A DNA stretch of 52,310 nt from Bacillus sp. EB600 (lineage in GTDB: Bacteria; Bacillota; Bacilli; Bacillales; Cytobacillaceae), in the NCBI RefSeq assembly GCF_024494385.1, contig NZ_JAEVLT010000033.1, positions 1-52,310 on the forward strand, in the 5' to 3' direction. How positions within the stretch are numbered: position 1 is the stretch's first letter; each line of letters starts with the position of its first letter. Below, one piece after another: positions 32,596-41,044 of the stretch. A program made the translations under genes and the position numbers. Below the pieces are notes generated by a model that did not search any database, was not told the DNA's origin, and worked only from the letters and a program-made list of their open reading frames with translations.

Positions 32596-33033
32596 TTGGT
32601 TAATTAAGATAAACTGAAGTGTTATCGGCGCACCAGCTTCGGGTGCTATGGGTGACAATAATGTTAATTCCCCTGCTTGCACCACATAAGAGGTTTGCGG
32701 TTGAATTATGCCATTAATAAACAAATTTGTATACGACACTTGGTTAGGTGCTAGGATTTGGGTTGTTCCGAATTGTGGGTTTCCATCGCTATTGGTATAC
32801 ACCAGTTTTTTGCCATCTGATTCCGTAAAATACATAAGATTTGTTGCGGGGGTTAATCCTTGGAATGGCGGTCCTTGAGGTCCTGGAATACCTTGAGGTC
32901 CCTGAGATCCTGAAATACCTTGCGGTCCTCGAGGTCCTCGTTGTCCGGGAGGACAGATGAATCTTTGCTTTGGTGGTTTTGGAATAGGAGTCAGTGGACA
33001 ACATCCTTGAAAAGGGCGGTTATTGTTAACCAT
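32593..33033 (-). CDS. Collagen-like DUF4183 protein
   Basis: 146 residues in three parts. First is a Pro/Cys-containing head (about 1-28, with a CC pair). Then come nine uninterrupted Gly-X-Y triplets (about 29-55, from GQRGPRGPQG to GPQGPP). Last is a DUF4183 beta domain (about 60-146) with NLFINGIIQPQTSYVVQAGELTLL. This is the design of BclA-type spore filaments in miniature: anchor, collagen stalk, globular tip. GAGGTGA lies about 5 nt before the ATG at 33033. A similar GGTGATT box is repeated about 23 bp further upstream. Confidence 0.85.
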   Translation of the reverse strand: MVNNNRPFQGCCPLTPIPKPPKQRFICPPGQRGPRGPQGISGSQGPQGIPGPQGPPFQGLTPATNLMYFTESDGKKLVYTNSDGNPQFGTTQILAPNQVSYTNLFINGIIQPQTSYVVQAGELTLLSPIAPEAGAPITLQFILINQ

Positions 33034-33620
33034 ATAAATCACCTCATAAAGTTTTAAAAAATCACCTTATAAAATACTATGTTAGTGAATATAGAAAGCA
33101 CTGGACATTTAATAACTTTCCACTATTGTACCCACCGATATTATTTATTTTTGCATCGCTGCTATTCGTTTCGGTATCCTATCGAATTAAAAGGCGGGTT
33201 AAAACACTTTAGGGTATAATATCCGCGAAACACTCCATGTATATCCTACGAAAATCCAGTTTACCGGACCGTCCGCGAACCGCTCGCGCCTGGAACGTAA
33301 ATCAACAGGCAAGTTTCAAAGAACCCATACATTTAAGGAGACTTTTCTGATATCATCCTAGAATGTAAATAAAAGGATACATCAGGTTGGAAATAATAAT
33401 AATATAAACAATTCCGGAAATACAAATTGTTAACAATCGGATAGAGTGATCTTTCTATCGGTATCAGAACTTTTGAAAACGCTTCGAAAACCGTTTAAAA
33501 AAGTTCACATCCTAGTTTAAGAAATTGGGTTAAAATAAGAATGCAATATTAAATGTGAATTAATTCACATAAAAGTGAGAACTTAAAACCTACACTATAT
33601 AAAAAAGAGGCGCATACAAG
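33034..33620. other. Long intergenic region with regulatory dyads
   Basis: No gene seen. It holds the promoter of the collagen-like gene (minus strand) and a short GC-rich patch (about 33265-33290) with CGCGA/TCGCG arms. It also holds a 12-bp palindrome ATTGTTAACAAT (33426-33437) and the FNR-type box at 33553-33570. Confidence 0.55.
33553..33570. promoter_or_regulatory. FNR/CRP-type box
   Basis: ATGTGAATTAATTCACAT is a perfect 18-bp palindrome containing TGTGA-N6-TCACA, the site known for Bacillus FNR and CRP-family regulators. A TACACT/CTATAT -10-like sequence at 33591-33600 places the dyad close to -41 of a transcript from about 33603, the classic activating position. Anaerobic control is inferred. 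Confidence 0.55.
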
Positions 33621-33974
33621 ATGACTGGGATCACTGCAGGATTGTTAATTCGATTTTTATTAGGTGGAGTAGCTGTAGTAGTTTCAACAATTATTTCAAG
33701 AAAATTAGGAGCAAAAGCAGGAGGAATATTCGCTGCATTTCCTGCAGTATATCTTGCCGCATTATTAACAAGTCGGCTTAGTTTTACGGGAAATGATTTA
33801 ATTTCTCACTCTATTTCGTTATCAAAAGGAGCCATTTTTGGTATGGCTATCAATATACTAGTTGCAATCCTCGCTGGATATCTTCTGAAAAAAGGCTGGA
33901 AACGCGGATTGGTGAACTCAATAATCTGCTGGTTTGTACTTTCATTTGCAGTCGTATTACTAACATCAAATTAA
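33621..33974 (+). CDS. DUF3147-type small membrane protein 1
   Basis: A 117-residue protein with four predicted helices. The pattern LIRFLLGGVAVVVSTIISRK...GGIFAAFPAVYLAALL is shared with its neighbour and typical of DUF3147 as I remember it. AAGAGGCG lies about 9 nt before the ATG. Function unknown. Both genes share the FNR-box promoter and one terminator. Confidence 0.75.
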   Translation: MTGITAGLLIRFLLGGVAVVVSTIISRKLGAKAGGIFAAFPAVYLAALLTSRLSFTGNDLISHSISLSKGAIFGMAINILVAILAGYLLKKGWKRGLVNSIICWFVLSFAVVLLTSN

Positions 33975-33994
33975 CTAAAAGAGGTGGATATCAT

Positions 33995-34387
33995 ATGGAT
34001 TATCTAATTCGATTTTTATTGGGTGGAACTGCCGTTATGATAAGCTATTTAATTACAATATTTTCTCCTTGGAAACTATTAGCCGGAATTTTCGCAGCAT
34101 TTCCCGCGGTTATGCTGACAGCCGTATTGATGGTAGGCCTTGCTTCTGGTTCAAAGAAAGCATCTAATACGGCAAAAGGATCTGTTTTTGGACAGATGGG
34201 CGGAGTTGTTTGTGTCATTACAGTCTTAACCACATTACAAATAACAAAGAATTGGGCTTTAAGTATTTTACTAGGTTTAGTGCTCTGGCTTGGAAGTTCA
34301 GTTGCAATTTCGGCATTAAAGGAAAAATCAGCAGGTTTCAAAACTTCAGGTTTCATGAAGAAAAAGCTTTTAGTGTCAAAAAAATAA
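33995..34387 (+). CDS. DUF3147-type small membrane protein 2
   Basis: A 130-residue, four-helix paralogue of the preceding protein, sharing LIRFLLGGTAV and GIFAAFPAVMLTAVLM, with a Lys-rich C-terminus. AGAGGTGG precedes the ATG. It is 20 bp from the first gene. Two related subunits encoded together often form a hetero-oligomer, as in paired small transporters; that is inference. Confidence 0.75.
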   Translation: MDYLIRFLLGGTAVMISYLITIFSPWKLLAGIFAAFPAVMLTAVLMVGLASGSKKASNTAKGSVFGQMGGVVCVITVLTTLQITKNWALSILLGLVLWLGSSVAISALKEKSAGFKTSGFMKKKLLVSKK

Positions 34388-34396
34388 ATCGTAAAA

Positions 34397-34428
34397 AATC
34401 CCAGTCAAGGATGACTGGGACTTTTATT
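34397..34428 (+). terminator. Terminator of the DUF3147 pair
   Basis: TCCCAGTCA and TGACTGGGA pair perfectly around AGGA, flanked by A and T runs. Confidence 0.85.
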
Positions 34429-34612
34429 GTAAATTTTTTAATAGGATTTTAAAGGAGTGGAAAATAGACATAATATCCCCCGCAAGAGGACATCCAAAAT
34501 TGTTTTGAAAGAGACCTCAATACGGGTATCGTGTTAAAAAATACGGATAAACGATTATAACGTATCCAAAAAAAGTCATAAGGCATGAAGGACAAAGTTA
34601 CCAAAGTCCATG

Positions 34613-34653
34613 AAAAAACCCCTAAATGAAATGAATTATTTCATCCAGGGGTC
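34613..34653 (-). terminator. Terminator of the ilv-leu operon
   Basis: On the minus strand, CCCCT and ATGAAAT arms pair with ATTTCAT and AGGGG (an interrupted 12-bp stem) and are followed by TTTTTT, 17 nt after the leuD stop. Confidence 0.85.
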
Positions 34654-34669
34654 TAACTATTAAACCAGC

Positions 34670-35254
34670 TTATTTATGTGCAAGTTCGTATTGTTTAATT
34701 TTATCTTCGTAGTTTAAAGTAACACCAATCTCGTCCCAGCCATTAAGAAGCATTTCTTTTGGATAAGCCGGGATGTCAAAATGAAGCTCGAGACCTTCAT
34801 TATCAGTAACAACTTGCTCTTCAAGGTTTACTGTTAAGGTATACTGAGTAGATTCAGCTTTTTTAACGATTTGTTGAACCTGTTCTTCACTTGCTGGAAT
34901 AGCAAGAATACCATTTTTAACACAGTTATTTTTGAAGATATCAGCGAAGCTAGGGGCAATGATGACCCTGAATCCATAATCCTGAAGAGCCCATGGCGCA
35001 TGCTCCCGAGAGGATCCGCATCCAAAATTGTCGCCACCAACTAAAATAGATGTACCTTGGTATTTTGGATTATTTAAAGTGAAATCCTTACGTGGATTTC
35101 CATCATCATCAAAACGCCAGTGATAGAACAAGAATTGTCCAAATCCACTCCGTTCAATACGCTTTAAAAACTGTTTAGGGATAAGCTGGTCTGTATCGAT
35201 ATTAGCCCGGTATAAAGGATAAACAAGGCCTGTATGAATGCGTAACGGTTCCAT
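34670..35254 (-). CDS. leuD: 3-isopropylmalate dehydratase small subunit
   Basis: A 194-residue swivelling domain of isopropylmalate isomerase, working with LeuC in leucine synthesis. The active-site segment GGDNFGCGSSREHAPW (about 72-87) is intact, as is the IDTDQLIPKQFLK segment near the start. GAGGAATTTG precedes the ATG. It is the last gene of the operon, 14 bp after leuC. Confidence 0.96.
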   Translation of the reverse strand: MEPLRIHTGLVYPLYRANIDTDQLIPKQFLKRIERSGFGQFLFYHWRFDDDGNPRKDFTLNNPKYQGTSILVGGDNFGCGSSREHAPWALQDYGFRVIIAPSFADIFKNNCVKNGILAIPASEEQVQQIVKKAESTQYTLTVNLEEQVVTDNEGLELHFDIPAYPKEMLLNGWDEIGVTLNYEDKIKQYELAHK

Positions 35255-35268
35255 TATTCAAATTCCTC

Positions 35269-36687
35269 CTAATTAAGTACTTCAGCAGCAAATTGACGAA
35301 CATCAACAAAATGACCTGCAATTGCTGCAGATGCTGCCATTTCTGGACTTACAAGATGGGTACGAGATCCGTTTCCTTGGCGTCCTTCAAAGTTACGGTT
35401 AGATGTAGAGGCACAGCGGTCTCCTGGTGATAAAATATCATCATTCATCGCTAAGCACATACTGCATCCGGCTTCACGCCATTCAAAACCAGCCTCTGTA
35501 AAGATTTTATCTAAACCTTCTTCTTCAGCAGCTAATTTGATGCGGAATGAACCTGGGACAACAATAGCTGTAACGGAAGGATCCACCTTACGTCCTTGGA
35601 TAACTGAAGCTGCTTTACGCAAATCACTCAATCTTGAGTTTGTACAAGAACCGATAAACACATGGCTGATTTTCACGTCAGTGATCGCCTGGCCTGCTTC
35701 TAGTCCCATGTATTCAAGAGCACGTTTAATTTCATCTTTATCGCTCTCTGTTTCTGCATCGTTCGGATTCGGAACAGAAGCAGAAACTGGAAGACACATG
35801 CCTGGATTTGTTCCCCAAGTTACTTGCGGCTCAATATCAGCAGCGTCAATTTCAATAACAGCATCATAGGTTGCACCTTCGTCAGAGGCAAGGGCTTTCC
35901 ACTTCGCAACTGCTTCATCAAATGATGCGCCTTGTGGTGCATGTCTTCTTCCTTTTAAAAATTCAAATGTTTTTTCATCTGGAGTAATCAGGCCTGCCCT
36001 TGCTCCAGCCTCAATTGACATATTACATACTGTCATCCGTTCTTCCATTGATAAAGAGCGAATGGCGTCACCGGTGTATTCCATAACATAGCCTGTTCCA
36101 AATTTAACACCAAATTTACCAATGATATATAGAATCAAGTCCTTGGCTGTAACGCCTGTACCAAGCTCTCCATTAATCTTTAAGTTAAGGGTCTTTGGAC
36201 GTGCTTGCCATAGAGTTTGCGTAGCAAGAACATGTTCAACTTCACTTGTCCCAATTCCGAAGGCTAATGCGCCAAATGCCCCATGTGTTGAGGTGTGGCT
36301 GTCACCGCAAACGATTGTTTTTCCAGGCTGGGTAAGACCAAGTTCTGGACCAATGACATGGACAATTCCATTATCCGGAGAATTGATACCAGCAAGGGGA
36401 ACACCAAATTCTTCACAGTTGGTTTTCAGTGTTTCTATTTGCTTTTTGGAAACTTCATCTTTAATCACGCTGCGGTCACGAGTTGGTACGTTGTGATCCA
36501 TTGTTGCGAAGGTGCGGTTTGGCTGGCGTACTTTCCGGCCGCTTAACCGTAATCCTTCAAATGCTTGCGGAGATGTAACCTCATGGACAAGGTGTAAATC
36601 AATATAAAGTAAATCCGGTTTTCCTTCTTCACGGGAGACAACATGTTGTTCCCATATCTTTTCAATAATATTTTTTGGTGTCGTCAT
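35269..36687 (-). CDS. leuC: 3-isopropylmalate dehydratase large subunit
   Basis: A 472-residue aconitase-family subunit isomerising 2- to 3-isopropylmalate. The [4Fe-4S] cysteines lie in FIGSCTNSR (about 350) and in AGCSMCLAMN (about 410). VCGDSHTSTHGAFGALAFGIG marks the aconitase fold. GAGGTAGG precedes the ATG. It is preceded by a strong intercistronic hairpin. Confidence 0.96.
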   Translation of the reverse strand: MTTPKNIIEKIWEQHVVSREEGKPDLLYIDLHLVHEVTSPQAFEGLRLSGRKVRQPNRTFATMDHNVPTRDRSVIKDEVSKKQIETLKTNCEEFGVPLAGINSPDNGIVHVIGPELGLTQPGKTIVCGDSHTSTHGAFGALAFGIGTSEVEHVLATQTLWQARPKTLNLKINGELGTGVTAKDLILYIIGKFGVKFGTGYVMEYTGDAIRSLSMEERMTVCNMSIEAGARAGLITPDEKTFEFLKGRRHAPQGASFDEAVAKWKALASDEGATYDAVIEIDAADIEPQVTWGTNPGMCLPVSASVPNPNDAETESDKDEIKRALEYMGLEAGQAITDVKISHVFIGSCTNSRLSDLRKAASVIQGRKVDPSVTAIVVPGSFRIKLAAEEEGLDKIFTEAGFEWREAGCSMCLAMNDDILSPGDRCASTSNRNFEGRQGNGSRTHLVSPEMAASAAIAGHFVDVRQFAAEVLN

Positions 36688-36748
36688 AATTACCTACCTC
36701 ACCTAATAGATTTATATCCCTCAAATTATTTGTACAGTTTGAAAAAGG

Positions 36749-36777
36749 GACGTTTGCCGAAGGATGCGGCAAACGTC
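36749..36777 (-). terminator. Intercistronic hairpin between leuB and leuC
   Basis: GACGTTTGCCG pairs perfectly with CGGCAAACGTC (11 bp, 7-nt loop). On the minus strand it is followed by CCTTTTTC. It could be a partial terminator or an mRNA-stabilising/processing hairpin; the B. subtilis ilv-leu transcript is known to be processed into segments. Confidence 0.6.
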
Positions 36778-36798
36778 ACATCATAAATACAAATGTTT

Positions 36799-37905
36799 TC
36801 ACTTATAACAATCCTGAATGCATTTTGCTGGGTGCTGTGATTTAATGTAATCCACGATCAGCTTTGTCATTTCAGCGGTTCCAACAACCCGGCCGCCTTC
36901 AATTTGAAGATCACCAGTGTGGGCGCCTGATTCTAAAATGGCTTGAACAGCATCTTCAACTAACTTAGCTTCCTCTTCTAAATGGAAGGAGTATCTAAGC
37001 ATAAGTGCTGAAGATAAAACCATTGCACATGGATTGGCAATTCCTTTGCCGGCAATATCAGGTGCAGAGCCATGTACTGGTTCATATAGCCCCATATCAT
37101 CTTCACGAAGACTGGCAGAAGGAAGCATGCCGAGAGAACCCGTTAATACAGAAGCTTCATCACTTAAAATATCGCCAAACAGATTTTCAGTGACAATAAC
37201 ATCAAAGTGAGTTGGATTGGTGATAAGTTTCATGGCAGTGGAGTCTACAAGTGCATGCTCAACTGTTACATCCGGATATTGAGCTTTCTTTTCCTCAACA
37301 ATCTCACGCCATAGTTTACTTGATTCAATAACATTTGCTTTATCAACAGAAGTAAGGTGACCGCGGCGTACTTGAGCTGCTTTAAATGCTTTATCTACGA
37401 TTCTCTCAATCTCGGGACGTGTATAAGCTAGAGTATCCACAACAGCATTTCCGTTGTCACGGCGTTCACTTGGCTGGCCAAAGTAAAGGCCGCCAGTCAA
37501 TTCGCGGACAATCAGCAGATCACTTCCGGCAACAATTTCCTCCTTAAGTGGTGAAGCGTGAAGTAATTGTTTGAAACCTGTAACTGGACGCAAGTTTGCA
37601 AATAAATCAAGTGCCTTGCGAATACCCAATAATCCCCGTTCAGGGCGTAAGTGGGATGGGTTATTATCCCATTTTGGTCCTCCAACCGCACCTAGTAAAA
37701 CAGCATCTGCTTTTTTGGCAGCTTCTACTGTTGATTCCGGTAGGGGAGTGCCATATAGATCAATAGCAGTTCCACCAATTTCCTGTTGCTCAAAGCTGAA
37801 AGAATGATTGAACTCTTCAGCAATCGCTTGAAGTACTTCCTTTGCTGAATTAATAACTTCTTGACCGATCCCATCACCAGGAAGTAAGACGATATGTTTT
37901 TCCAT
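36799..37905 (-). CDS. leuB: 3-isopropylmalate dehydrogenase
   Basis: A 368-residue NAD-dependent beta-decarboxylating dehydrogenase. Start motif LLPGDGIGQEV, substrate-binding RELTGGLYFGQP, the metal-binding Asp in FGDILSDEAS and the nucleotide site HGSAPDIAGKGIANP are present. AAGGGGG lies about 6-8 nt before the ATG. The C-terminus runs about 8 residues longer than is usual (SQHPAKCIQDCYK). Confidence 0.95.
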   Translation of the reverse strand: MEKHIVLLPGDGIGQEVINSAKEVLQAIAEEFNHSFSFEQQEIGGTAIDLYGTPLPESTVEAAKKADAVLLGAVGGPKWDNNPSHLRPERGLLGIRKALDLFANLRPVTGFKQLLHASPLKEEIVAGSDLLIVRELTGGLYFGQPSERRDNGNAVVDTLAYTRPEIERIVDKAFKAAQVRRGHLTSVDKANVIESSKLWREIVEEKKAQYPDVTVEHALVDSTAMKLITNPTHFDVIVTENLFGDILSDEASVLTGSLGMLPSASLREDDMGLYEPVHGSAPDIAGKGIANPCAMVLSSALMLRYSFHLEEEAKLVEDAVQAILESGAHTGDLQIEGGRVVGTAEMTKLIVDYIKSQHPAKCIQDCYK

Positions 37906-37931
37906 TCAAGTGAACCCCCTTTTAAAATTGG

Positions 37932-39479
37932 TTAAAATAGTGTTTGTTGTTTTTGCAGCTGAGTTTGGTTAAATAAGAAACGGTTTACTGCGTTCAGGAA
38001 AGCTTTAACTGAAGCCTCCAACAGATCTTGAGAGGTTGCCCGTCCCTTTACCGCTGTTCCATTAACAGTCATCTCTATATGTGTCTCAACTAAGGCATCA
38101 CGGCCCTGGCCAATCGATCTTAGATTAAAATTGGTGATATGGATTTCTTCCTTTATCAAAGCTTCCATTGTGTTGAACAGTGCCTCGACACTTCCTTTGC
38201 GGCCGGTGCCGGCGGTTTCAATCCGCTCACCCTCAGGGCTTGTAAGGGCAACAGTTGCTGTCGGCAAGTTGCCAGAGCCAGAATGGACCTGGAACGCTAA
38301 TAGTTCATATTTTTTTACATTCAGCACAGCTGTCTGAATATCGGTTAAAATTGTAAAGATATCCTCATCTGTTACTTCTTTTTTATGGTCAGTCAGCTTT
38401 TTAAATGAAGTAAAGGCCTCTTGGAGCTGTTCATCTGATACAGTAAAGCCCATTTGTTCAATTTTGTCTTTAAACGCGTGGCGACCAGAATGTTTTCCCA
38501 GAAATAAATGATTGCCTTTAATCCCAACCAACTCAGGAGTGATAATTTCATAGGTTGCCGCATTTTTTAAAATACCATCCTGGTGGATTCCGGATTCATG
38601 TGAAAAAGCGTTTCTGCCGACAATAGCTTTGTTTGGTGCAATGGCCATACCGGTAAATTTGCTCACAAGGTCACTTGTCCGCTTAATTTCGCTCAATACT
38701 AGATTATTAGTAAACGGAAACTTATCCTTCCGGATTTTTGCTGCAACGGCAAACTCCTCAAGTGACATATTTCCGGCACGTTCGCCAATGCCATTAATCG
38801 TACCCTCAACCTGCGTAGCGCCATTTTGGACTGCAGCAAGGGTATTGGCTACAGCCAAACCTAAATCATTATGGCAATGTGCTGATAAAGACACTTTATG
38901 AATATTCCGAACATTTTCTTTAACATAACGGAAAAGATGGCCATATTCTTCTGGTGTTGAGTACCCGACAGTATCAGGAACCATTATGACAGTTGCTCCG
39001 GCGTCAATTACTTTTTCAATAATTCTAACAAGAAAATCAAGGTCAGATCGTGAAGCATCTTCTGCTGTCCACTGTATATGCGGAAATTTCTTTGCAGCGT
39101 AGGAAACCATGTTAACTGCTAATTCGATAACTTCCTCCGGCGTTTTATTCAGCTTGTATTGCATATGAATAGGGGAGGTAGCAAGAACAATGTGAAGCCT
39201 GGGCTCTTGTGCCTCTTTTAAAGCATCCCAAGAAATATCAATGTCTGACTTTACCGCCCGAGCCATCCCTGCAACAGACACATTTTTTATCGAACGAGCA
39301 ATCGTTCGAACTGCTTCAAAATCACCCTGGGAGGAAGCCGGAAAACCGGCCTCCAGTATATCAACCCCAAAGCGCTCAAGCTGCTTAGCAATTTCAAGTT
39401 TTTCCAGCTGGTTTAAATTTACACCAGGCGATTGTTCACCATCTCGTAATGTTGTATCAAAGATGTTAACGTGAACCAT
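37932..39479 (-). CDS. leuA: 2-isopropylmalate synthase
   Basis: A 515-residue first committed enzyme of leucine synthesis, condensing acetyl-CoA with 2-oxoisovalerate. It has a TIM barrel with DTTLRDGEQSPG near the start and metal site SAHCHNDLGLAVAN, then a linker and a C-terminal regulatory LeuA dimer domain (from about 390) that mediates leucine feedback. GGAGGAAG precedes the ATG. It overlaps the ilvC end by 14 nt. Confidence 0.96.
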   Translation of the reverse strand: MVHVNIFDTTLRDGEQSPGVNLNQLEKLEIAKQLERFGVDILEAGFPASSQGDFEAVRTIARSIKNVSVAGMARAVKSDIDISWDALKEAQEPRLHIVLATSPIHMQYKLNKTPEEVIELAVNMVSYAAKKFPHIQWTAEDASRSDLDFLVRIIEKVIDAGATVIMVPDTVGYSTPEEYGHLFRYVKENVRNIHKVSLSAHCHNDLGLAVANTLAAVQNGATQVEGTINGIGERAGNMSLEEFAVAAKIRKDKFPFTNNLVLSEIKRTSDLVSKFTGMAIAPNKAIVGRNAFSHESGIHQDGILKNAATYEIITPELVGIKGNHLFLGKHSGRHAFKDKIEQMGFTVSDEQLQEAFTSFKKLTDHKKEVTDEDIFTILTDIQTAVLNVKKYELLAFQVHSGSGNLPTATVALTSPEGERIETAGTGRKGSVEALFNTMEALIKEEIHITNFNLRSIGQGRDALVETHIEMTVNGTAVKGRATSQDLLEASVKAFLNAVNRFLFNQTQLQKQQTLF

Positions 39480-40497
39480 TATTGGCCACTTCCTCCTTAG
39501 CCTTAACAGATTTTTTAATAAATGGCATTAATTCGCGAAGTTCTGCGCCAACTTTTTCAATTTGATGATTATTTTCGCTGCGGTTAATAGCATTGAATTG
39601 TGGACGATTTGTTTGGTTTTCTAACAACCATTCTTTTGCAAATTTACCGTTTTGAATATCTGTTAATACATCTTTCATGCGTGCTTTTGTTTCTGAAGTG
39701 ATTACCCGTGGGCCTGATACGAAATCGCCCCATTGAGCAGTATCAGAAATAGAGTAGCGCATGTTTGTAAATCCACCTTCGTAAACAAGGTCAACGATTA
39801 ATTTCATTTCATGTAAACATTCGAAATAGGCAATTTCAGGTTGGTAGCCTGCTTCAACTAATGTTTCAAAGCCTGCTTTGATTAGGCTGGTTAAACCGCC
39901 GCATAAAACAGCTTGCTCTCCAAATAAGTCTGTTTCTGTTTCTTCTTGGAAAGTAGTTTCAAGAATACCAGCACGGCCTGCGCCAATTCCTTTAGCATAG
40001 GCAAGGGCTAGTTCTCTTGCTTGGCCGGTAAAGTCTTGATAGATACCAAATAGGGAAGGAACACCGCCGCCTTCTGTATAAGTTCTACGAACAAGATGTC
40101 CTGGGCCTTTTGGTGCAACAAGGAATACGTCAACATCAGCTGGTGGAACGATTTGATTAAAGTGAATATTAAAACCATGAGCAAAAACAAGGGCGTTACC
40201 TGGCTTTAGGTTATCTTTAATGCTGTCATTGTAAATTTGTGTTTGTTTTTCATCTGGAGCAAGGATCATGATAACATCTGCAGCGGCAGCAGCTTCAGCT
40301 ACAGAGACAACTTCAACGCCTGCCTCTACAGCCCGGTCATATGATCTTCCTTTTCTTAGACCAACAACAACATCAAAGCCGCTTTCCTTTAAATTAAGTG
40401 CGTGTGCGTGACCTTGTGAACCAAATCCGATAATTGCGATTTTCTTTCCTTGTAAAACCTCTTCTTGAATGTCGCTGTTATAAAGTACTTTTGCCAT
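39466..40497 (-). CDS. ilvC: Ketol-acid reductoisomerase
   Basis: A 343-residue class I NADPH enzyme isomerising and reducing acetolactate or acetohydroxybutyrate. N-terminal Rossmann motif GFGSQGHAHALNL (about 22-34), APKGPGHLVRR, and the metal/substrate residues around ETETDLFGEQ and the C-terminal KILTDIQNG-type region are present. I chose the ATG at 40497 (MAKVLYN), with AAAGGATG upstream; the longer frame to 40575 overlaps ilvN. Confidence 0.96.
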   Translation of the reverse strand: MAKVLYNSDIQEEVLQGKKIAIIGFGSQGHAHALNLKESGFDVVVGLRKGRSYDRAVEAGVEVVSVAEAAAAADVIMILAPDEKQTQIYNDSIKDNLKPGNALVFAHGFNIHFNQIVPPADVDVFLVAPKGPGHLVRRTYTEGGGVPSLFGIYQDFTGQARELALAYAKGIGAGRAGILETTFQEETETDLFGEQAVLCGGLTSLIKAGFETLVEAGYQPEIAYFECLHEMKLIVDLVYEGGFTNMRYSISDTAQWGDFVSGPRVITSETKARMKDVLTDIQNGKFAKEWLLENQTNRPQFNAINRSENNHQIEKVGAELRELMPFIKKSVKAKEEVANNGSR

Positions 40498-40522
40498 GAT
40501 TAATTCATCCTTTCGAGATCGA

Positions 40523-41044
40523 TTATTTTGATATAGAAAATGAAGATGACTCACTAGTTTGTGGCTGCTGCCCACGTAAAAACGCGGTTAAGCCTGTTCT
40601 TGAAATCTCTTTAATCCCATATGGGCGAAGCAATTCGAGAACTGCTTCAATTTTGTCTGGCTTTCCGGTAACCTCGATTGCCAGACTGTCTTTGCTAACA
40701 TCAATGATGGAAGCCCGGAATGGTTCGATAATCGCGTTAATTTCTCTGTGAATTTGCGGAGTACTTGCTACTTTAATAAGCGCAAGCTCTCTTACGACAA
40801 TAGCTTTATCGGAAATATCTGAAACCTTTAAAACATCAATTTGTTTATTTAATTGCTTTGTCACTTGTTCAAGCTTTTGTTCATCTTCCACTTCGACAAC
40901 CAAGGTCATTTTTGAGACACCGCCAACCTCTGTTGGACCAACGGAGATACTTTCGATGTTAAATTGCCGTCTAAGTAAAAGACCAGTAACCCGGTTTAAA
41001 ACGCCACTTCGATCTTCAACGGTAAGAGTTATAATGCGTTTCAT
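40523..41044 (-). CDS. ilvN: Acetolactate synthase small (regulatory) subunit
   Basis: A 173-residue regulatory subunit (ilvH in B. subtilis naming). The N-terminal ACT domain starts RIITLTVEDRSGVLNRVTGLL, binds valine and activates the catalytic subunit; a ferredoxin-like C-terminal domain follows. The start overlaps the ilvB stop (ATGA), implying translational coupling. Confidence 0.95.
   Translation of the reverse strand: MKRIITLTVEDRSGVLNRVTGLLLRRQFNIESISVGPTEVGGVSKMTLVVEVEDEQKLEQVTKQLNKQIDVLKVSDISDKAIVVRELALIKVASTPQIHREINAIIEPFRASIIDVSKDSLAIEVTGKPDKIEAVLELLRPYGIKEISRTGLTAFLRGQQPQTSESSSFSISK

Noticed and set aside
33265..33290. Short GC-rich patch with CGCGA/TCGCG arms
   Set aside because: The stem is only 5 bp and no gene or T run is attached; probably chance or a relic.
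33472..33486. cre-like sequence TGAAAACGCTTCGA
   Set aside because: It breaks the conserved C near the end of the CcpA site and is far from the start of either flanking gene, so it is too weak to call.
36122..36496. 124-codon antisense frame in leuC
   Set aside because: Shadow of leuC; composition is not protein-like and it has no start signal.
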